The position numbers were made by a program, and so were the translations under genes. A stretch of 64,000 bases of DNA from the NCBI GenBank assembly GCA_016946835.1, contig JACVTC010000019.1:1541001-1605000 (forward strand), given 5' to 3'. Positions 37,381 through 50,942 of the stretch are shown here, one piece after another. How positions within the stretch are numbered: position 1 is the first letter of the stretch; each line of letters opens with the position of its first letter. This DNA comes from Neocallimastix lanati (nom. inval.). Lineage: Eukaryota > Neocallimastigomycota > Neocallimastigomycetes > Neocallimastigales > Neocallimastigaceae. The notes under the pieces are model-generated. The model was given only the letters and a program-made list of their open reading frames with translations. It made no database searches and was not told the DNA's origin.

Positions 37381-37790
37381 AGAAAATACTAATTTAAAGG
37401 TTACTCATATTCAGATTTTGCAAATGATAAAAAAAAAAACTAGAAGATGATCTATCAGTGACTATTTAATTATGTCAGGTAACAACTCAATTTAAGGGAA
37501 TTATAATTACATAAATTTGTAGCATTATTCACTGCCAAACAAAACATGTAAATTTAATTAAATGTATTAAACTAGAAATATGACTTAGAAATTTATTTAA
37601 GGAAATGATTAATAATGGTTTAAAATTAAAAATTATAATAAACAATAAAACAGTATTACTATAGTCCAAAATAAATATTTTAAGAGTCAATGTAAATGCA
37701 TAGATATTCGATACTAACTTAATTAAGAAGATGTAATAAATAATAAAATTATATCAGAATATATCAATAATGAAATTATGTAAATGAAAT
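36600..37790 (+). pseudogene. Decayed Ty1/copia pol (RT-RNase H)
   Basis: Broken frames show the copia order: a YLN.ELEE.IYIEIPEKDKN region (near 36690), KKSLYGF (near 36783), LYVNDILIIGYEKEI (near 36944-36985, with Asn in the YVDD box), and NKYIISKITEADKIIEIDI (near 37014). A TVNQVSRNCKN block (near 37223) and an RNase H-like DFANDKKTRRSISGYLIMSGNN (near 37410) follow. A ~70-bp poly(A)/(TA)n run at 37303-37375 is lodged inside. Many stops; no LTRs recognised. Confidence 0.7.
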
Positions 37791-37987
37791 AAATTAAATC
37801 TATTAGATTTAGAGAAAGTTTTATAAAAAAGCCTATAAAAACGTATAGCTTTAAATACATATAATCAAAATTTTACCCATATTAAAGAAAATGAATATAA
37901 ACTAATTAGACATATAATAAATATATTAATTATTTTTGGAATTGATACAATATCATTATGAATATATATTTAGAATGATATTTTTAA

Positions 37988-38607
37988 AAATATTTAGTTT
38001 CGAGGATGAAATAACCTCTAATTCTTCCCATTCATAGATGATATCTCCATGTTGAATCATTACCAGAATATCTTATTTATCTCACCATATCGATGTCCAA
38101 CGCTCTTAACAACGGTAGGTCTTTTGTATACAAATTTATTTTAATGTAAAAATCACTAATTACAATAAGCATAATATTAATAAGGAATTCCGCAAGTCTC
38201 ACAATAAGTGAAATCTGGAAAGAAGACTATCTCGAAGGTGATTGAAATATATTATTAATAAAACGCTTTTATTCTCTCTCTCTCACCCAATCGATCTTCA
38301 AAATTTTATATACTGTCTTTCCAGCAAGAAGGAGACAAAGTACGTAAAAATTAATATCATCATCAAAATCTTCTTCCTTATCATCAGAAATGTTCATTAT
38401 ATTAATAAAAAATTTTATCAACAAAATGAATGAATTGTTAACTAAATTTTTTAAATTTAGGACATATAAGTATCCAGTGTGTAAAACTAAGTATGTTGTT
38501 ACTTACACCACAATAAAAGCAACATGTTTGGCATTTCCTCTGATACCATTTTACTTCTTAGATAAGGTTTTATATCAAATTTGAATCCACATTTAATTCG
38601 TTCAATT

Positions 38608-38640
<33 letters not shown>

Positions 38641-40310
38641 AAAGAGAAATTGTAAATATTTTAGAAATAAAAGTTGAATAAATTTTATTAAAAATTAATT
38701 CTAAAATTCTTGTATTTAATTGATCTAATCGTAGGAGTATTATGAATATTTTTCAAGTAAAATTATTAATTTGAGTACTTTTTTCGTCTATGAGTAATGT
38801 GAAAGTGTTGGAATATTTTTAATTAAATATAAAATAATACAAGAAGATTCCTTTCCACTTTTTAAAGTATCGGAATCATCACCTTAGTATAAAAACTAAC
38901 TATAGAAGGTAAAAATAGTTCCTTAGACATATTATAAATAATAATATTTGAAATCTTATGTTTAAATCCAAAACTCTAATACAAACTTCGAAAAGTAGTT
39001 TGAGCTTTTTCAATGTTCTTTTTATTATATCATAATAAAAGTGCATAGTAAAGAACTTAACTAATGATAAAAGAAGCTAGAATACAAGTTTTTAATTATA
39101 AAGATACGTTCCTATTGGTTAAAAATCTAGTGAAAGAATTAACAATATAATTTGTATTACTGTTCATCTTAGCAATAATAGGCTCTAAGTCCAATAGTTC
39201 ATTGAAAGTTATTTCAAGATATGTATACTTATTAATGCTTAGTAAAGAGTTATGCCAAGCTTAAATGTAAGATTTTCATAATGTTTTAAAGGCATATAGT
39301 TTTTTGGTTTAACAGCAAATGTAGCGTATATATACTAATTCCAAAAATCATTTCATTTTTGATACCATAATCATGAGCTTTATTTAATAGGTTTTTAAGA
39401 GAGAATTATGTTGGGGCCAACAAAACAATAGCAATAGCAATTAGGCCACCATAACATTTTTTTCTTTCAGTAATTACACCATATCTCTTGCATTTATCAA
39501 ATATGTCATTGATAAATATATTAAATAAAATAGGTCATAAGGGACACCCCTGGCGAACATCATGATGTATTGGAAATTCTTTCAAAGGTTTACCATTAAA
39601 ATATGTACGAGCTTTCGAAGCAAAGAAGTAAGGTATAAATTAGTAATGAACTGAAGGCATTTAATTTATACGTAACAACTATGAAGTCATTATAAGAAAT
39701 TTTTCCACAGTTAGATCAAGTAAACTAGGGACCAATCATATCTATAACAAACCATGGAAGAGAAATTTTAAAAATAAGATCAATAAGTGGATGTTTAGTC
39801 ATATTGAAATTACCGTCAACAATAACAAAAGGGTCATTTTGGTGATTTCTTGAGCTAATTAGTAAATTCAGTTTACTCTTTTTCTCTAGAGTCTTAATGA
39901 TGGAGATGCAAATGTTTCCTAATGAACAAAAGAAAACTATATTTATTGAGAGTACATGTCTATATTATAAATTATCATCAGTGAATTGGTATGAATTGTG
40001 GATACCAATATAAAGGCCATTCATACCAGAGATTTTCGTGTCTACACAATACAGTACTCAATACTGTTTTATAGTGATTGAGAAATAGACATCTCAATAC
40101 TGTTTTATAGTGATTGAGAAATAGATAGGAATTAGAGAATGAATTCAGGAATGGACTATTATCGACTTTTGAAGACAAATAAAAATTAAGATTAAAAATT
40201 AAACTAAAATGAGCAAGTCCTTCATTTCGAAATGTTAGGATTTTTTTCCATCGCCCTCTGTACCACATGAATTAAAATGGTTTTCTCTCAGTGAAATAAA
40301 TAAAAGAAGG
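37988..40310 (-). mobile_element. D1: decayed LINE family D copy
   Basis: On the minus strand the pieces run in order: endonuclease GLYIGIHNS (about 39991-40020) and VDGNFN (about 39805-39825); RT VRQGCPL with a stop (39536-39556); a block where CYGGLIAIAIVLLAP replaces GLFADD (about 39411-39455, catalytic Asps lost); a zinc-finger CGV...THWILICP (about 38460-38515); and a FYVLCLLLAGK module (about 38310-38370). From about 38420 down it matches D2 at 53.2-54.3 kb. The endonuclease-RT linker and much of RT are deleted. A 37-bp tandem duplication sits at about 40060-40130. Confidence 0.75.
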
Positions 40311-40846
40311 GGACACTTTCCTGAGGGAAAATAAAAATAATATAAACTCAAATAAAAAAAAAAAATTTATTAAAATAAAATTTCAAAAAAAACACAAAAA
40401 TCTCATATATACATTATTATTAATTTTATTATTATTATTTTTTATATATTTATTTATTTATTTATTATTTTTTGTTTTTGTTTTTTGCTTTTTGATTTTT
40501 GATTTTTGCTTTTGTTTTTAGACTTTATTTTACTTTTGCTATTTCTTTGATTTTTTTTTTATATTTAATTTTACTTATTACTTTTGTTTTTGGTATTGTT
40601 TCTTTATTTGTTTCATTTAAATATTAAAATTATTATAAATTATTATATCATATATTTATATTTATCAATATTACATATATAATATTTTGCATTAGTTAAA
40701 TTCAGAACTAGTTATATAGTTCAATTTATATATATATATATATATATATGTAAAAAAATTATTAATTAATTATAATTATGATATTGAAATATTTCATAAT
40801 AATATTTTTATTTTTGTTAATTTAATATAATTTATATTAAATTAAA
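40311..40846. other. 3' flank of the CotH gene
   Basis: T-rich low-complexity DNA (TTTTGATTTTTGCTTTTG-type runs) and a (TA)n run at about 40728-40750. No gene. Confidence 0.5.
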
Positions 40847-43227
40847 TCAATCGCAAAATGTTGGAATACCACACCAATGATTATTTTCTATACCCCATTT
40901 ACCATTAGAATCAACTTCAACTACTTTAATACATTCTGAACAACATAAATAGCCTAAAATTTCTGACCAGCAGCTGTTTTCATTTAGTTGTTCAGAATAT
41001 GGAGTAATACCACACCATTCTTTTTTTTCAAAGTCAAATCCCCAATCGCCATTACTATCATGAGCATAAACAGTAGTATTATCTGAAGAGCAACAATGAT
41101 ATCCTAATGTTTCAGCTATACATTTATAAGTTATAGTTTTAGGTGTTTCTTTAGTTTTTGAGTCAACTTCTGTATGATCTGATGATTTAGTAGATGTTGG
41201 AATTGGATCATCAGTATTATTGTCTGTATTTTTTTTAGATGAAACTCCGAATCCAGAAAACGACAATTCTTCGTTAACTGAATATTGAAAATTTTCATTT
41301 ATATATTTGGAATCACATTCCATATCTAACAATTTACAAACATATCTATACTTTTCAAGAATCCAATATTTTAAACCATAAGCTCTATAGAGTGAAGTTG
41401 TCTCAATATTTGTAAATTCACTATTAGCATCCCACTGATCAAATGTATAATCACCAATTATTTCATTAAGCCTTCCAGGATATTTACCATCATCATTTTT
41501 AATTTTATCCAATTTAACGAACGGTTTAATAAATGTTTTTAATTCATCTATACGAGGATAAAGAATGGAAGGATTAAAAACTTCATTGACCACATTTTTT
41601 AAAATTTCGTTAAATCGACTTTTATCATTTAAAATTAAAATTTCAATCAAATGATTTTTTTTTGTCCATTGTTCAAAGGAATAATTTGGATAATCCATAT
41701 TAACAGTATCCATTATTTCTGGTACATCATCAATAATTGCGCCAACATACACCATTTCAATATCTTGACCAAATTCACCATCAAAATCATAAGTCAAATA
41801 CTTCCATTTATCATTTACAGGTTTATATAAATAATAATTATGACCATAATTAAGAAAATGATCCCATGATCCTAATAGATATTCAAGAGCAATCTGTGTT
41901 ACAAAAAGATCAACATCAAAAATTTCTTCAATATCAGAAGCAGTTTCTGCATTCTTTATTGATGTTAATAATTCATTCCATTCAGTGTGATCCAAGACTT
42001 CTTCATTTTTATTTATGCAATTATATGAAGAGGTTTCTGTTAAATAATTACCAGTTTCTTTACATTGATACAAAAATCTTGTATCTTTATCGCCATATTC
42101 ATATTCAATCCATGATAATTTAAATGTATCCATTAAAACATAAAATCCCATATATTCATCATTTATATATAACGTAGCATAATTAGCTGAAATTGAAGGA
42201 ATACCTAAACGATTTTGAATATCGCAAACCAATTTAGATCTCAAGAATGTTGCTTCACGGGCATCAGGACGAAGCCTAAATTGAGTACGTCCATATAATT
42301 CATCTTTACCACGAATTTTAAAATTAAACCCAATTTTACCAAACCGTAAACCTGATTGGCCCCCTACTGAAAATGTTAACTTTTGGAAAAATTTTTGCTC
42401 ACTAATTTTTAAACAATGATTTCAATAGAATAATAAATATTTTATATATATTAACATTATGTATTTAATAATATAAAAAAAAAAAAAAAAGATATTAATA
42501 TATTAAATTTTACATAATATTATAATATTCATTTAATAAAACTAAAAATGAAATAAAATAAAAGTTACTTATTAAGTTCCACTACCAATGTTCCATTTTT
42601 AGTTTTAAAAATTTCATCATCTGAGGTTGTATCAATATTACTTCTTTTATTTTTATCATTTGAACTTAATTTATTCAATGTCTCCGTAATTCTTGTTAAA
42701 TTAAATTCTGAATTACGTTTATATACTATATCTTTTATTACAAAATAATAATTTCCATAACTTTTATACTCATTTGAAAGATCAATATTACTTAAACCCT
42801 TTCTTGTAATATTTAATTTTTCCATAACTTCATCAACACTAATAGTTGAAAAACCTTCTTCATTAATTTTTAACTCTGGTAATATTTCTGTAAAATTATA
42901 TCCTGGGTAAACCTCTGAATAAGGAAATTGTGATAAAAACTGAACAAATCCTTTAACTTGTCGAAATAAGTCGTCAATAATAGAAATTCTATTATTGAAT
43001 ACATGACCAGTATTAACTCGTTGTTTTAATTGTGAAAATTCATTTTGGGGAATAGTTACCCTAAAAACAGCAACTTCGTTGTCTGTTAATTCAAAAAGTT
43101 CAGGGCGTTGTTTATTATTTATAAATGTAGTGTAAGATGATACACCACAAACTGTAATTTAAAATATCATAAATACATATGTTATATTAATATATAATAA
43201 TTTTTTTATAAGTTATAAATAATAATT

Positions 43228-43284
<57 letters not shown>

Positions 43285-43336
43285 AATTTATATATATCTT
43301 TTCTTTCTAAATTCAAATATATAATGATTATAATAC

Positions 43337-43377
<41 letters not shown>

Positions 43378-43429
43378 AATTTATATATATCTTTTCTTTC
43401 TAAATTCAAATATATAATGATTATAATAC

Positions 43430-43466
<37 letters not shown>

Positions 43467-43517
43467 TATAAAATTTATATTACCAATAATTAAAAGAAGT
43501 ATAAATTTTTTGAGCAT
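40847..43517 (-). CDS. Secreted CotH-kinase protein with two fungal dockerin domains
   Basis: Three exons on the minus strand (43517-43484, 43151-42569, 42401-40847) join in frame with GT-AG introns to give about 723 residues. Exon 1 encodes MLKKFILLLII, a signal peptide. An N-terminal region of about 200 residues precedes the CotH fold: KLTFSVGGQSG, FNFKIRGKDELYGRTQFRLR, LGIPSISANYATLYIND and WDHFLNYGHNYYLY, with a DFDGEFGQD metal-binding-like block. The C-terminus has two Cys-rich dockerins (about 632-671 and 683-718), the second CWSEILGYLCC...WGIENNHWCGI. CotH proteins are abundant, often dockerin-bearing, cellulosome-associated proteins of anaerobic fungi; bacterial CotH is a spore-coat protein kinase, but the fungal substrate is unknown. 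The protein should be secreted and bind a scaffoldin. Starting at 42244 would drop the signal peptide and half the fold. Confidence 0.88.
43236..43464. repeat. Tandem poly(A)+58-bp units inside CotH intron 1
   Basis: Two copies of a 58-bp block (GAACAATTTATATATATC...TTATAATACC) alternate with three poly(A) runs of about 45, 35 and 33 bases. All lies within the 332-bp first intron and appears as poly(T) on the transcribed sense. Confidence 0.95.
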
Positions 43518-45389
43518 TGAATTATTTTATTAAATTTCAAATTCAATAATAAATCAACTTTCTTTTAAATTTATACTCTTAATAAGAATTATTTATAAAT
43601 ATAATATATAAATAAAATAAAAAAAAAAAAAAAAAAAAAGAAAAGAAAAAAAAAAAAAAAAAAAAAAGTTCATTTATATATTCTTTATATGGATATTCAA
43701 AACACAACTGTTCCATGAAAAAAAAAATTTATTAAAAAAAAGCTTTTTCTATATCAATTCTATTAATATTAATATTTGTGTAAGATATTTTTTTTTTGGT
43801 AACCAACCATCACTAAGAAATTTATAATTGTTATGAGTTTTATTAAATTTTAAAGTTTTGTATTAATTTATAATTTAATTATTATTATTGTTATTAAGAA
43901 ATGAATGGAATATCTTTATTAAAAAAAAATAAAAAATTTTTTTTTTTAATGTTTTATACCATATTGATCAATTTCACTTATTATCGCCTATTCAGAATTA
44001 TTCTCCCATCTTTTTTTATTATTAATTAAAAGAAAACTGAAATAAAAATAAAATATATAAATTTAAAATATATAAATTGATTTAATTTATTATATTTATT
44101 ATCTCTTTTAATATTTAAAATTAATTTAACACTTTTTCTGTGATAATTTAATATTTATTTAATAAAATTTTCTATGTTTTTATTATTATTCTCTTTAACA
44201 AAATAGTTATATATTTAAATTGAGTAATTTTTTGGTATTTTATCATAATTATTTGTTAATTTAAAGAAAATATTCATTTTCTAAATTTTCATAATTTCAC
44301 ATATATTGCTATTATGATTTTTTATTTAATATTATAAAAATGTTCATTATATAATTTTTATTATTATAATCCTTTACAATACTTTATAATAGTAATATTA
44401 GTAATAATGTTTATAATATTAAAAATAGATTAAAAAAAAAATAAATTGACTAATTATACTTTAATATATTTATTAGATTTTTATAAAAAATATATTATAT
44501 ATATTTTATAAATTAAAACATTAATAAAAACTATTAAAAAGTTAAGTAGTTCATAGAAAAAAAAAAAAGTTAAAATATTAAATATACTAAATAACAAAAA
44601 AATAATGAATAATTTATTTTTGTTTTTTTTTTAACAACTAAATTCTGAGTAATTATACAATTAAATAAATAAATAAAATAATTTATATATTTATGTTTAT
44701 ACTAAACATTAAACTCTTAAAAAATAATCATTTATAAAATAAATCCTAGTTGGAGAAATTCAATTTTTATTTATAAAATAATATTTTGGAAAATTTTTTT
44801 TTAGTAAATTTATTATACATAGAATTTATTGGATAAAAAAAAAGTAAAAATTTTGTTTCCGTTTATTAACATTATTATTTATTATTTATTTACCTTTGCT
44901 TATTTCTCCATAATATTCATTAAAAAAATTCTTCTCCTATTTGTCTAAAAAATACTACATTATTTTATTAATAGAAACCAATAGGGGTTACGTATATTAT
45001 TTAATTTTATTTCATATGTTTTCCCTATTATCTATTTTTTATTTCAATGATGTATATATTGCATGTGAAAGTATTTTGTTTTTTGTTTTATACTTAATCA
45101 AACTAATCAAGCCAAAAATATATATATATTTTGGAGATTTATTAAATTATAATTAAATTAAAAAAATAATTATAATAAAATAATGAAATAAAATTAAATA
45201 AACATAAATATAAATAGCAAGAATTAATAATAAAATTAATTATAATTTTTAATAATATTATTAAAAAAATGTTTTATAACATAAATATAAAAAAAGGTTT
45301 CTATTACTTTTTCTGTATATTTATTCATTCATTCATTCATTTATTCATTAATGTATTTTTTTATTTGTCATATTTAAAATTTTGAAAAA
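43518..45389. other. Upstream region of CotH, A/T-rich
   Basis: A long A-run (43620-43668; T-rich on the CotH sense strand) lies about 100 bp upstream of the CotH start and is a plausible promoter tract. The rest shows no gene; the 71-codon frame near 44941 lacks an ATG start and looks compositional. Confidence 0.5.
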
Positions 45390-46700
45390 TATGTATATCA
45401 TTACACAAAATTTTATTAAAACCTTAATTTTTTTATATATTAAACTTTAGAAAGGAAAAAGATTTATTAGTCATTAATTTATATTTATCTTCAGAATAAA
45501 ATTTCTATTTATTAAATATATTTACTATAAACGTTGAAACATTTCTTTATTCATTAATGATAAAAAAAAAAAATAATATATAAGATAAATTTTAATAAAA
45601 GTATATATTATATTAAATTTTTAACATAATGTCAAATTAACAATTATTTATTTCTTAAAAACTATAATTATAATAACAAAAATGTATTAAATCAATTCAA
45701 AAATGAAAAATTATATTACAATATATTTTGTTTAAATTAAAATTTAATAATTTATTTAAATAAACCGTTATAATAAATAAAAAATATTTTTATAATATAT
45801 GTTACTATTTAAATAAATAATATATATACTTTATAAAACATTTATATTTAAGAAAAATAAGCCTTATATATATATATCCGTATTTTATTTTATATATTCT
45901 CCTTTGTTTATTAAAAAATAATCAACACATTAATAAGAAATATAAAAAGAAAAAACAAATTAATTATATTGAATAGAAAATATATAAAAATAGGAGATAT
46001 ATATATTGAGTAGTTGAAGAAATAATTATTAGTCATTTATATAAAAAATAATGAAAACAATGTTCAAATTTGAAATAAAAAAAAAATTAATGAAATTTAA
46101 ATATTTTTATCTATATTTAATAAAAAAAAAAAAAAAAAATATAATTTTTACAATATTAAAAAATTAAAAAAGTTATTTATTAAATTTTGATTGTTTGGAT
46201 ATTATGATTATTGTTACATATTATTAAATTTTATAACTTTAAACTATGGATATAGTGATATGGATGGTATGCCAACTCAAATTACCAAATGAAAATTCAA
46301 TAATCAGCTTAAAAAAACAGTCAGTCACCGTCGCAATACCAACACTTTTTCTTCAAGCTTTCCTTCTAATTATGTCGATTCTATTGTAAAAATATATATA
46401 TATAATAAACATATAAAAGAATATATAAAATTAATTGAAAAAAAAAAAATTTATTTTTAAATTTTGTTATATATATTATTATAAAATAATATAACAAAAT
46501 TTTAAGCCAATAGAAATAATTATTACAATCACATGGATGATCTAAGAATAAATGAAGGTTTTATGTGTTCAGAAGTTCTAATCCTGATAGGCATCTTAAT
46601 TAGGTACTTTATTAGATTGGATAATACTAGTTCATCAAACAGAGGTGATTATGGCAAAGATAACTATGGTTATTCTTTTTGATTTTTTCTAAATCAATTG
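45390..46700 (+). pseudogene. Decayed duplicate of the 21-kb low-complexity gene and its promoter
   Basis: About 45530-45840 matches 20596-20890 almost continuously (GATAAATTTTAATAAAAGTATA and beyond), and weaker matching extends upstream to about 45390. The exon 1 region keeps ATAGGAG but the donor GGAGGTAT has become GGAGATAT, and the ATG is lost. The exon 2 start is recognisable near 46255-46290 (ATGGATGGTATGCCAACTCAAATTACC) then hits a stop. A GATTATGGCAAAGATAACTATGGTTAT piece near 46645 may be a relic of the Gly-Tyr tail. Not functional. Confidence 0.7.
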
Positions 46701-48528
46701 AAATTGATAAAAATATATATATATATATATTTAAATGCCCTATCTACTAATTCGATAAACATGCTACGCCTTTCCTTTCCCCTCAACCTAATTACTAAAA
46801 TAATCATAATAATCTAATAAATATCTATATTATTTTTATTTAAATAAAAATAATATATATTTATAAATAAAAATAATTTATAAATATATAAAATGAGTAA
46901 CATATTATCTACATAAACCATAAATTTTTATAAATTTTTTTATAAAAAAATGTCTAATAAAAAATAATAATATATAATTTTTACTAAAACATTATAGAAA
47001 GGTGTGGCATTCCACTTATAGTTTTTGTAATATAATTTATAAAAATTATTAAATTATAATAATAGGTTAGGATTATTAAGTTATTTTCTCAACAAATATA
47101 TTTAATATTAAAATATATATAAATGATATGTAGTATAAATAATCAATATAAAATGAATTTATTTAGTAATTATTATTAATATTTCATTTAGGTATAAAAA
47201 AAAAACTTCCTAACTTCAGAATTTTATTATAAAGATATTTATTTTATTTATATAAAAAATTTATGTTGTTTTAATATAAAACATATTAATATTTTAATAT
47301 TTTTAGTTAATAATGAAGAAGCAAAAAATAAATATTAAAAAAAATAAAAAATAAAAAATTTTAATTTTATATATTTACAAATAATATCAGAAAATGTAAT
47401 AATATGAATAAAATTGATAATCTTTGGAACTTTTTATTTTATTTTTTAGTTTGTTAGAAAAACCATTGATAATATTAAAATTAATATAAAAGATGCGTTT
47501 CAATTAAGTATAAATATTAATAAATAAATTAACTAAATAAATCATGATGAATTTTTATTTGAAATAATAGTTAAATGATATATAAGTAAATATATTGATA
47601 TTAAATAAAATAATATTTATTTAAACATAATAATAATAATTATTAATTTTATTAAAATATTTAATTTTTAATTACAGCTTTTTTTTTTTTTTAATTCTTT
47701 GATTTTAAAAAATAATTTAATAATTAATATTATTTATATATGGACATAATAAAATATTTATAATACAGATATAATTTTAATCTTAATAATTATAATTAAT
47801 TAATTTTTAAATATATATTTTTAAAAAAATTAACAGAAAAAAAAAATAATATTTTGAATATTAAAATTTTATTAAGACATTGTAAAAAATAATTATATTT
47901 TATTAATAATAAAACTATGAAGAGATATTTTTAAAAATTTAAATAATAATAATACGCAAAACAAAGGATAATCTTTTATTTTTTTAACATCATTTATTTT
48001 TTTATTGTTATTAATAAATAAAAATAATATGATATATTATAATTGTTAATATTTATAATTATTGAATATGCAAATGATTATCAAACATATATTAAATAAA
48101 AATTCTATAGTTTTATGTTTTCAAATTAAAAATTATATTGGCAGCTAGTAATAAAGAGAATTATTAAGAAATAAAATTTTTTATATACATTTCTTTGAAT
48201 TAGATAATTAGATAAAATTGATTAATTACAATAATAAAAAATAAAATAAAATTTAATACACAAAAATCATTTTATTTATTATTGTGTTAAATATAAATGG
48301 ATATAAATGATTATAATATTATGTTAAAAGTTATAGTAATAAATAAATAAATATATATATATATATAATTAGTATATATCTACTACACTTATAATGTGTA
48401 ATTTATTATTTATTATTTATTACCTATTATAATTTAATTATTCTTTATTCTTTTTATTATTTATTATTTAAAATTTATTATTTTTATAATTTTTATTATT
48501 TGTTATTTCTTTTAGACTGAAATTAATG
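46701..48528. other. A/T-rich DNA without recognised features
   Basis: No coding frame, RNA or mobile element is recognised. Confidence 0.5.
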
Positions 48529-48937
48529 AGAGGAGATGACTATAGGGCTTCTAGTCTCTTTCTTAAACGTATCAAACTTTCATCGGATTCTTTGCCATAT
48601 CGTTTTGCGACTACCTCATGAATTTATATAGGGCGATTTTCATCCTCCCAGGGTGTTTTTTCCTATAAAAAAAAATGGTGTTTACTCGTCATAGTAAGTA
48701 TTCCTGCTGCTAGACTATATAATTGTTAGTTCAGAGAGAGCACTTGATCTTCGAAAAGATTAGTGTAGTGGTTTCTCATTCGATAATAGTTCAAAAGATC
48801 ACTGAAAAGAAGCCTGTCGTATAAAGCGGAGAAAAGAAAAATCTTTCATATTAGCCTTTCTTAGAGAGAGGTCCTCGTCGAAACGGTATAGCATAGCAAA
48901 GAATCAAATGAAAGTCTGGAATCCTTCAGTCCCCTCT
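48529..48937. mobile_element. ~410-bp element with imperfect terminal inverted repeats
   Basis: The balanced-composition island is bounded by AGAGGAGATGAC (left) and CAGTCCCCTCT (right). The left arm (48529-48617) and the reverse complement of the right arm (48868-48937) share AGAGG.GA, CTTTCAT..GATTCTTTGC and CGTTT..CGA..ACCTC. The centre has a GATCTTCGAAAAGATT hairpin and TTAGTGTAGTGGTTT, resembling a tRNA A box (near 48758). No open frame and no clear target duplication. It could be a MITE-like element or a fold-back non-coding RNA locus. Confidence 0.55.
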
Positions 48938-50942
48938 AGTTTATACAAATCTGAAAAATAATCATAAAAAAAGATTACATTATTTTACTACATTATGCAT
49001 TACATAATAGATTATCTTTATTTTAAAAAAAAGGACCAATTATTATTAAGAATTTTTTTTAAAGATTACATTTTTATTATAAATAATTAAATAAAACAAT
49101 TTTTTTTTGTAAATAGAGATAATGTATCTACATTTTAAAATATTAGCCAATAAAATTTCAGATAATTCATTATACAGTAGTTTACTATATTTGGTAAGTT
49201 ATAAAAAAAAAGAAAGTTATAAGAGTTTATTAAAATGAAGGGGGGTTTGGCTAAATAACTTTATTTTATAATATTTTAAAAGATAATAGATTGAACCAGC
49301 CATTTTTGTGTAACTTATAATTATATTATTTATAATGATATAAAAATATAAATATAATATTAAATAATATTATTAAATTAATGGCTTTATTATTTTTGTA
49401 AAAAAATTTTATTATAATTGTATATATGTTAGTATTATTACACATTAATATATTGTAACTATATTGTATTGATAATAATTTTTTTTTTTTTTTTGCTGAA
49501 TTATTATTTTTTTTAAAAAAAAAAACTCGGATATAATTATTTTGAATATTTTATTAATATTTTAATTTATTATAATATAACATTTATTATATTATAATAA
49601 TATTAAATAAATAATTAGAATAATTCAAATGATAAAGATAAAATATGATATAATTCTATATAATATTATTCAAATTAATAAATATAATTAATAATTATAT
49701 AATAATTTACAATTATATAATTTTTGATTTTTTTTTTATTTATTCTAGTATAATATATTTTAAAACTAAAATATTTTTTTTATATAAATATCTATATATA
49801 AATAATAATTAATATTATTAAAGTAATAACACATGTCAATATTAAAGTAATTATAGTAAATAAAATTAAATAATAATAATTATTAATTATATAATTAATA
49901 ATTTATAGTTCAAACATCCTTTCAACAAATAATTATAATCTCTAAATATTAAAAGCTATGACAATTTATTCATAGTAAAGCAAGATAGTTTGTAAAAGAA
50001 AGACTTTAGTTTCATAATAAAAATAATTATAATAATTATAATATTAAAAATATATATATAAGTTATTTTTTTTATTATGACTTTATATTGATAAGTACTT
50101 TTTATTTTTTATATACAATATATAATATTAATATAATACATAATATTTATAAAAATGCATTTATTATTAAATTAATTTATTGTTTTTGTATAAAAGATGT
50201 TTATAATTTAAAAAACATGTTAATATATTGTATTAAATTATTATATATATATAATTTATCCTTAAAAAAATACATTAATTATCTTTTAAAATTTTAATAT
50301 CACAAAATTATTGTATATAAATTATTGCATATATAAAAATATACTAATATATATATATAAATTTTATTTAAGGCTAAAAAAGAACATAAAAAAAAATTTT
50401 ATTTATTACTACTATTTTCTCCATTTAATATTTGTTCTTATAATATTTTTTTTTTTTTTTTTTTTTATTAGAAGGTAAATAATATTTCGCAATATTTCAT
50501 AATTATAATACTTTCTTGTAAATATTATTCTTTAATATTCTTTTTCAATTGAAAGTAATTATAAAAAAATTATTAATCTTTTAAATGCAAAAGTAATATT
50601 GAATCACTTTTTAAATAGCTTTCATAAAAGTTAACTAATAATTTATAATTATTAAAATAATTCAACATTTAAACCATAGTATATTTTTTTTCCTTTTTAA
50701 ACTTTCGAAATAAATTTGTTATTGTTATTAATATTTTATCTTTTCTTATTTTATTTTATTTCATATAGAAAAATTGTATAAAGTTTATAAGTCTTAACAT
50801 TTTATTCCAATTTATATTAAATATTATAAATACCAGAACATCAGCATCAATTTTATCATATTTTATTATCATTATTTTTTTTTATTAAAAAAATATCAAT
50901 TTTTTCATTTTAACAAATATATAAGAGTTTTATTTTTTAAAA
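48938..50942. other. A/T-rich region upstream of the membrane-protein gene
   Basis: No gene recognised; the 69-codon frame at 50088 is compositional. Promoter sequences for the gene at 50943 must lie at the right end, where T-rich tracts are dense. Confidence 0.5.

Noticed and set aside
38539-38548. TGGTATCAGA (minus strand), resembling an initiator-Met tRNA primer site of copia elements
   Set aside because: It lies inside the coding remnant of LINE D1 just before the zinc finger, on the strand opposite the copia pol, with no LTR beside it.
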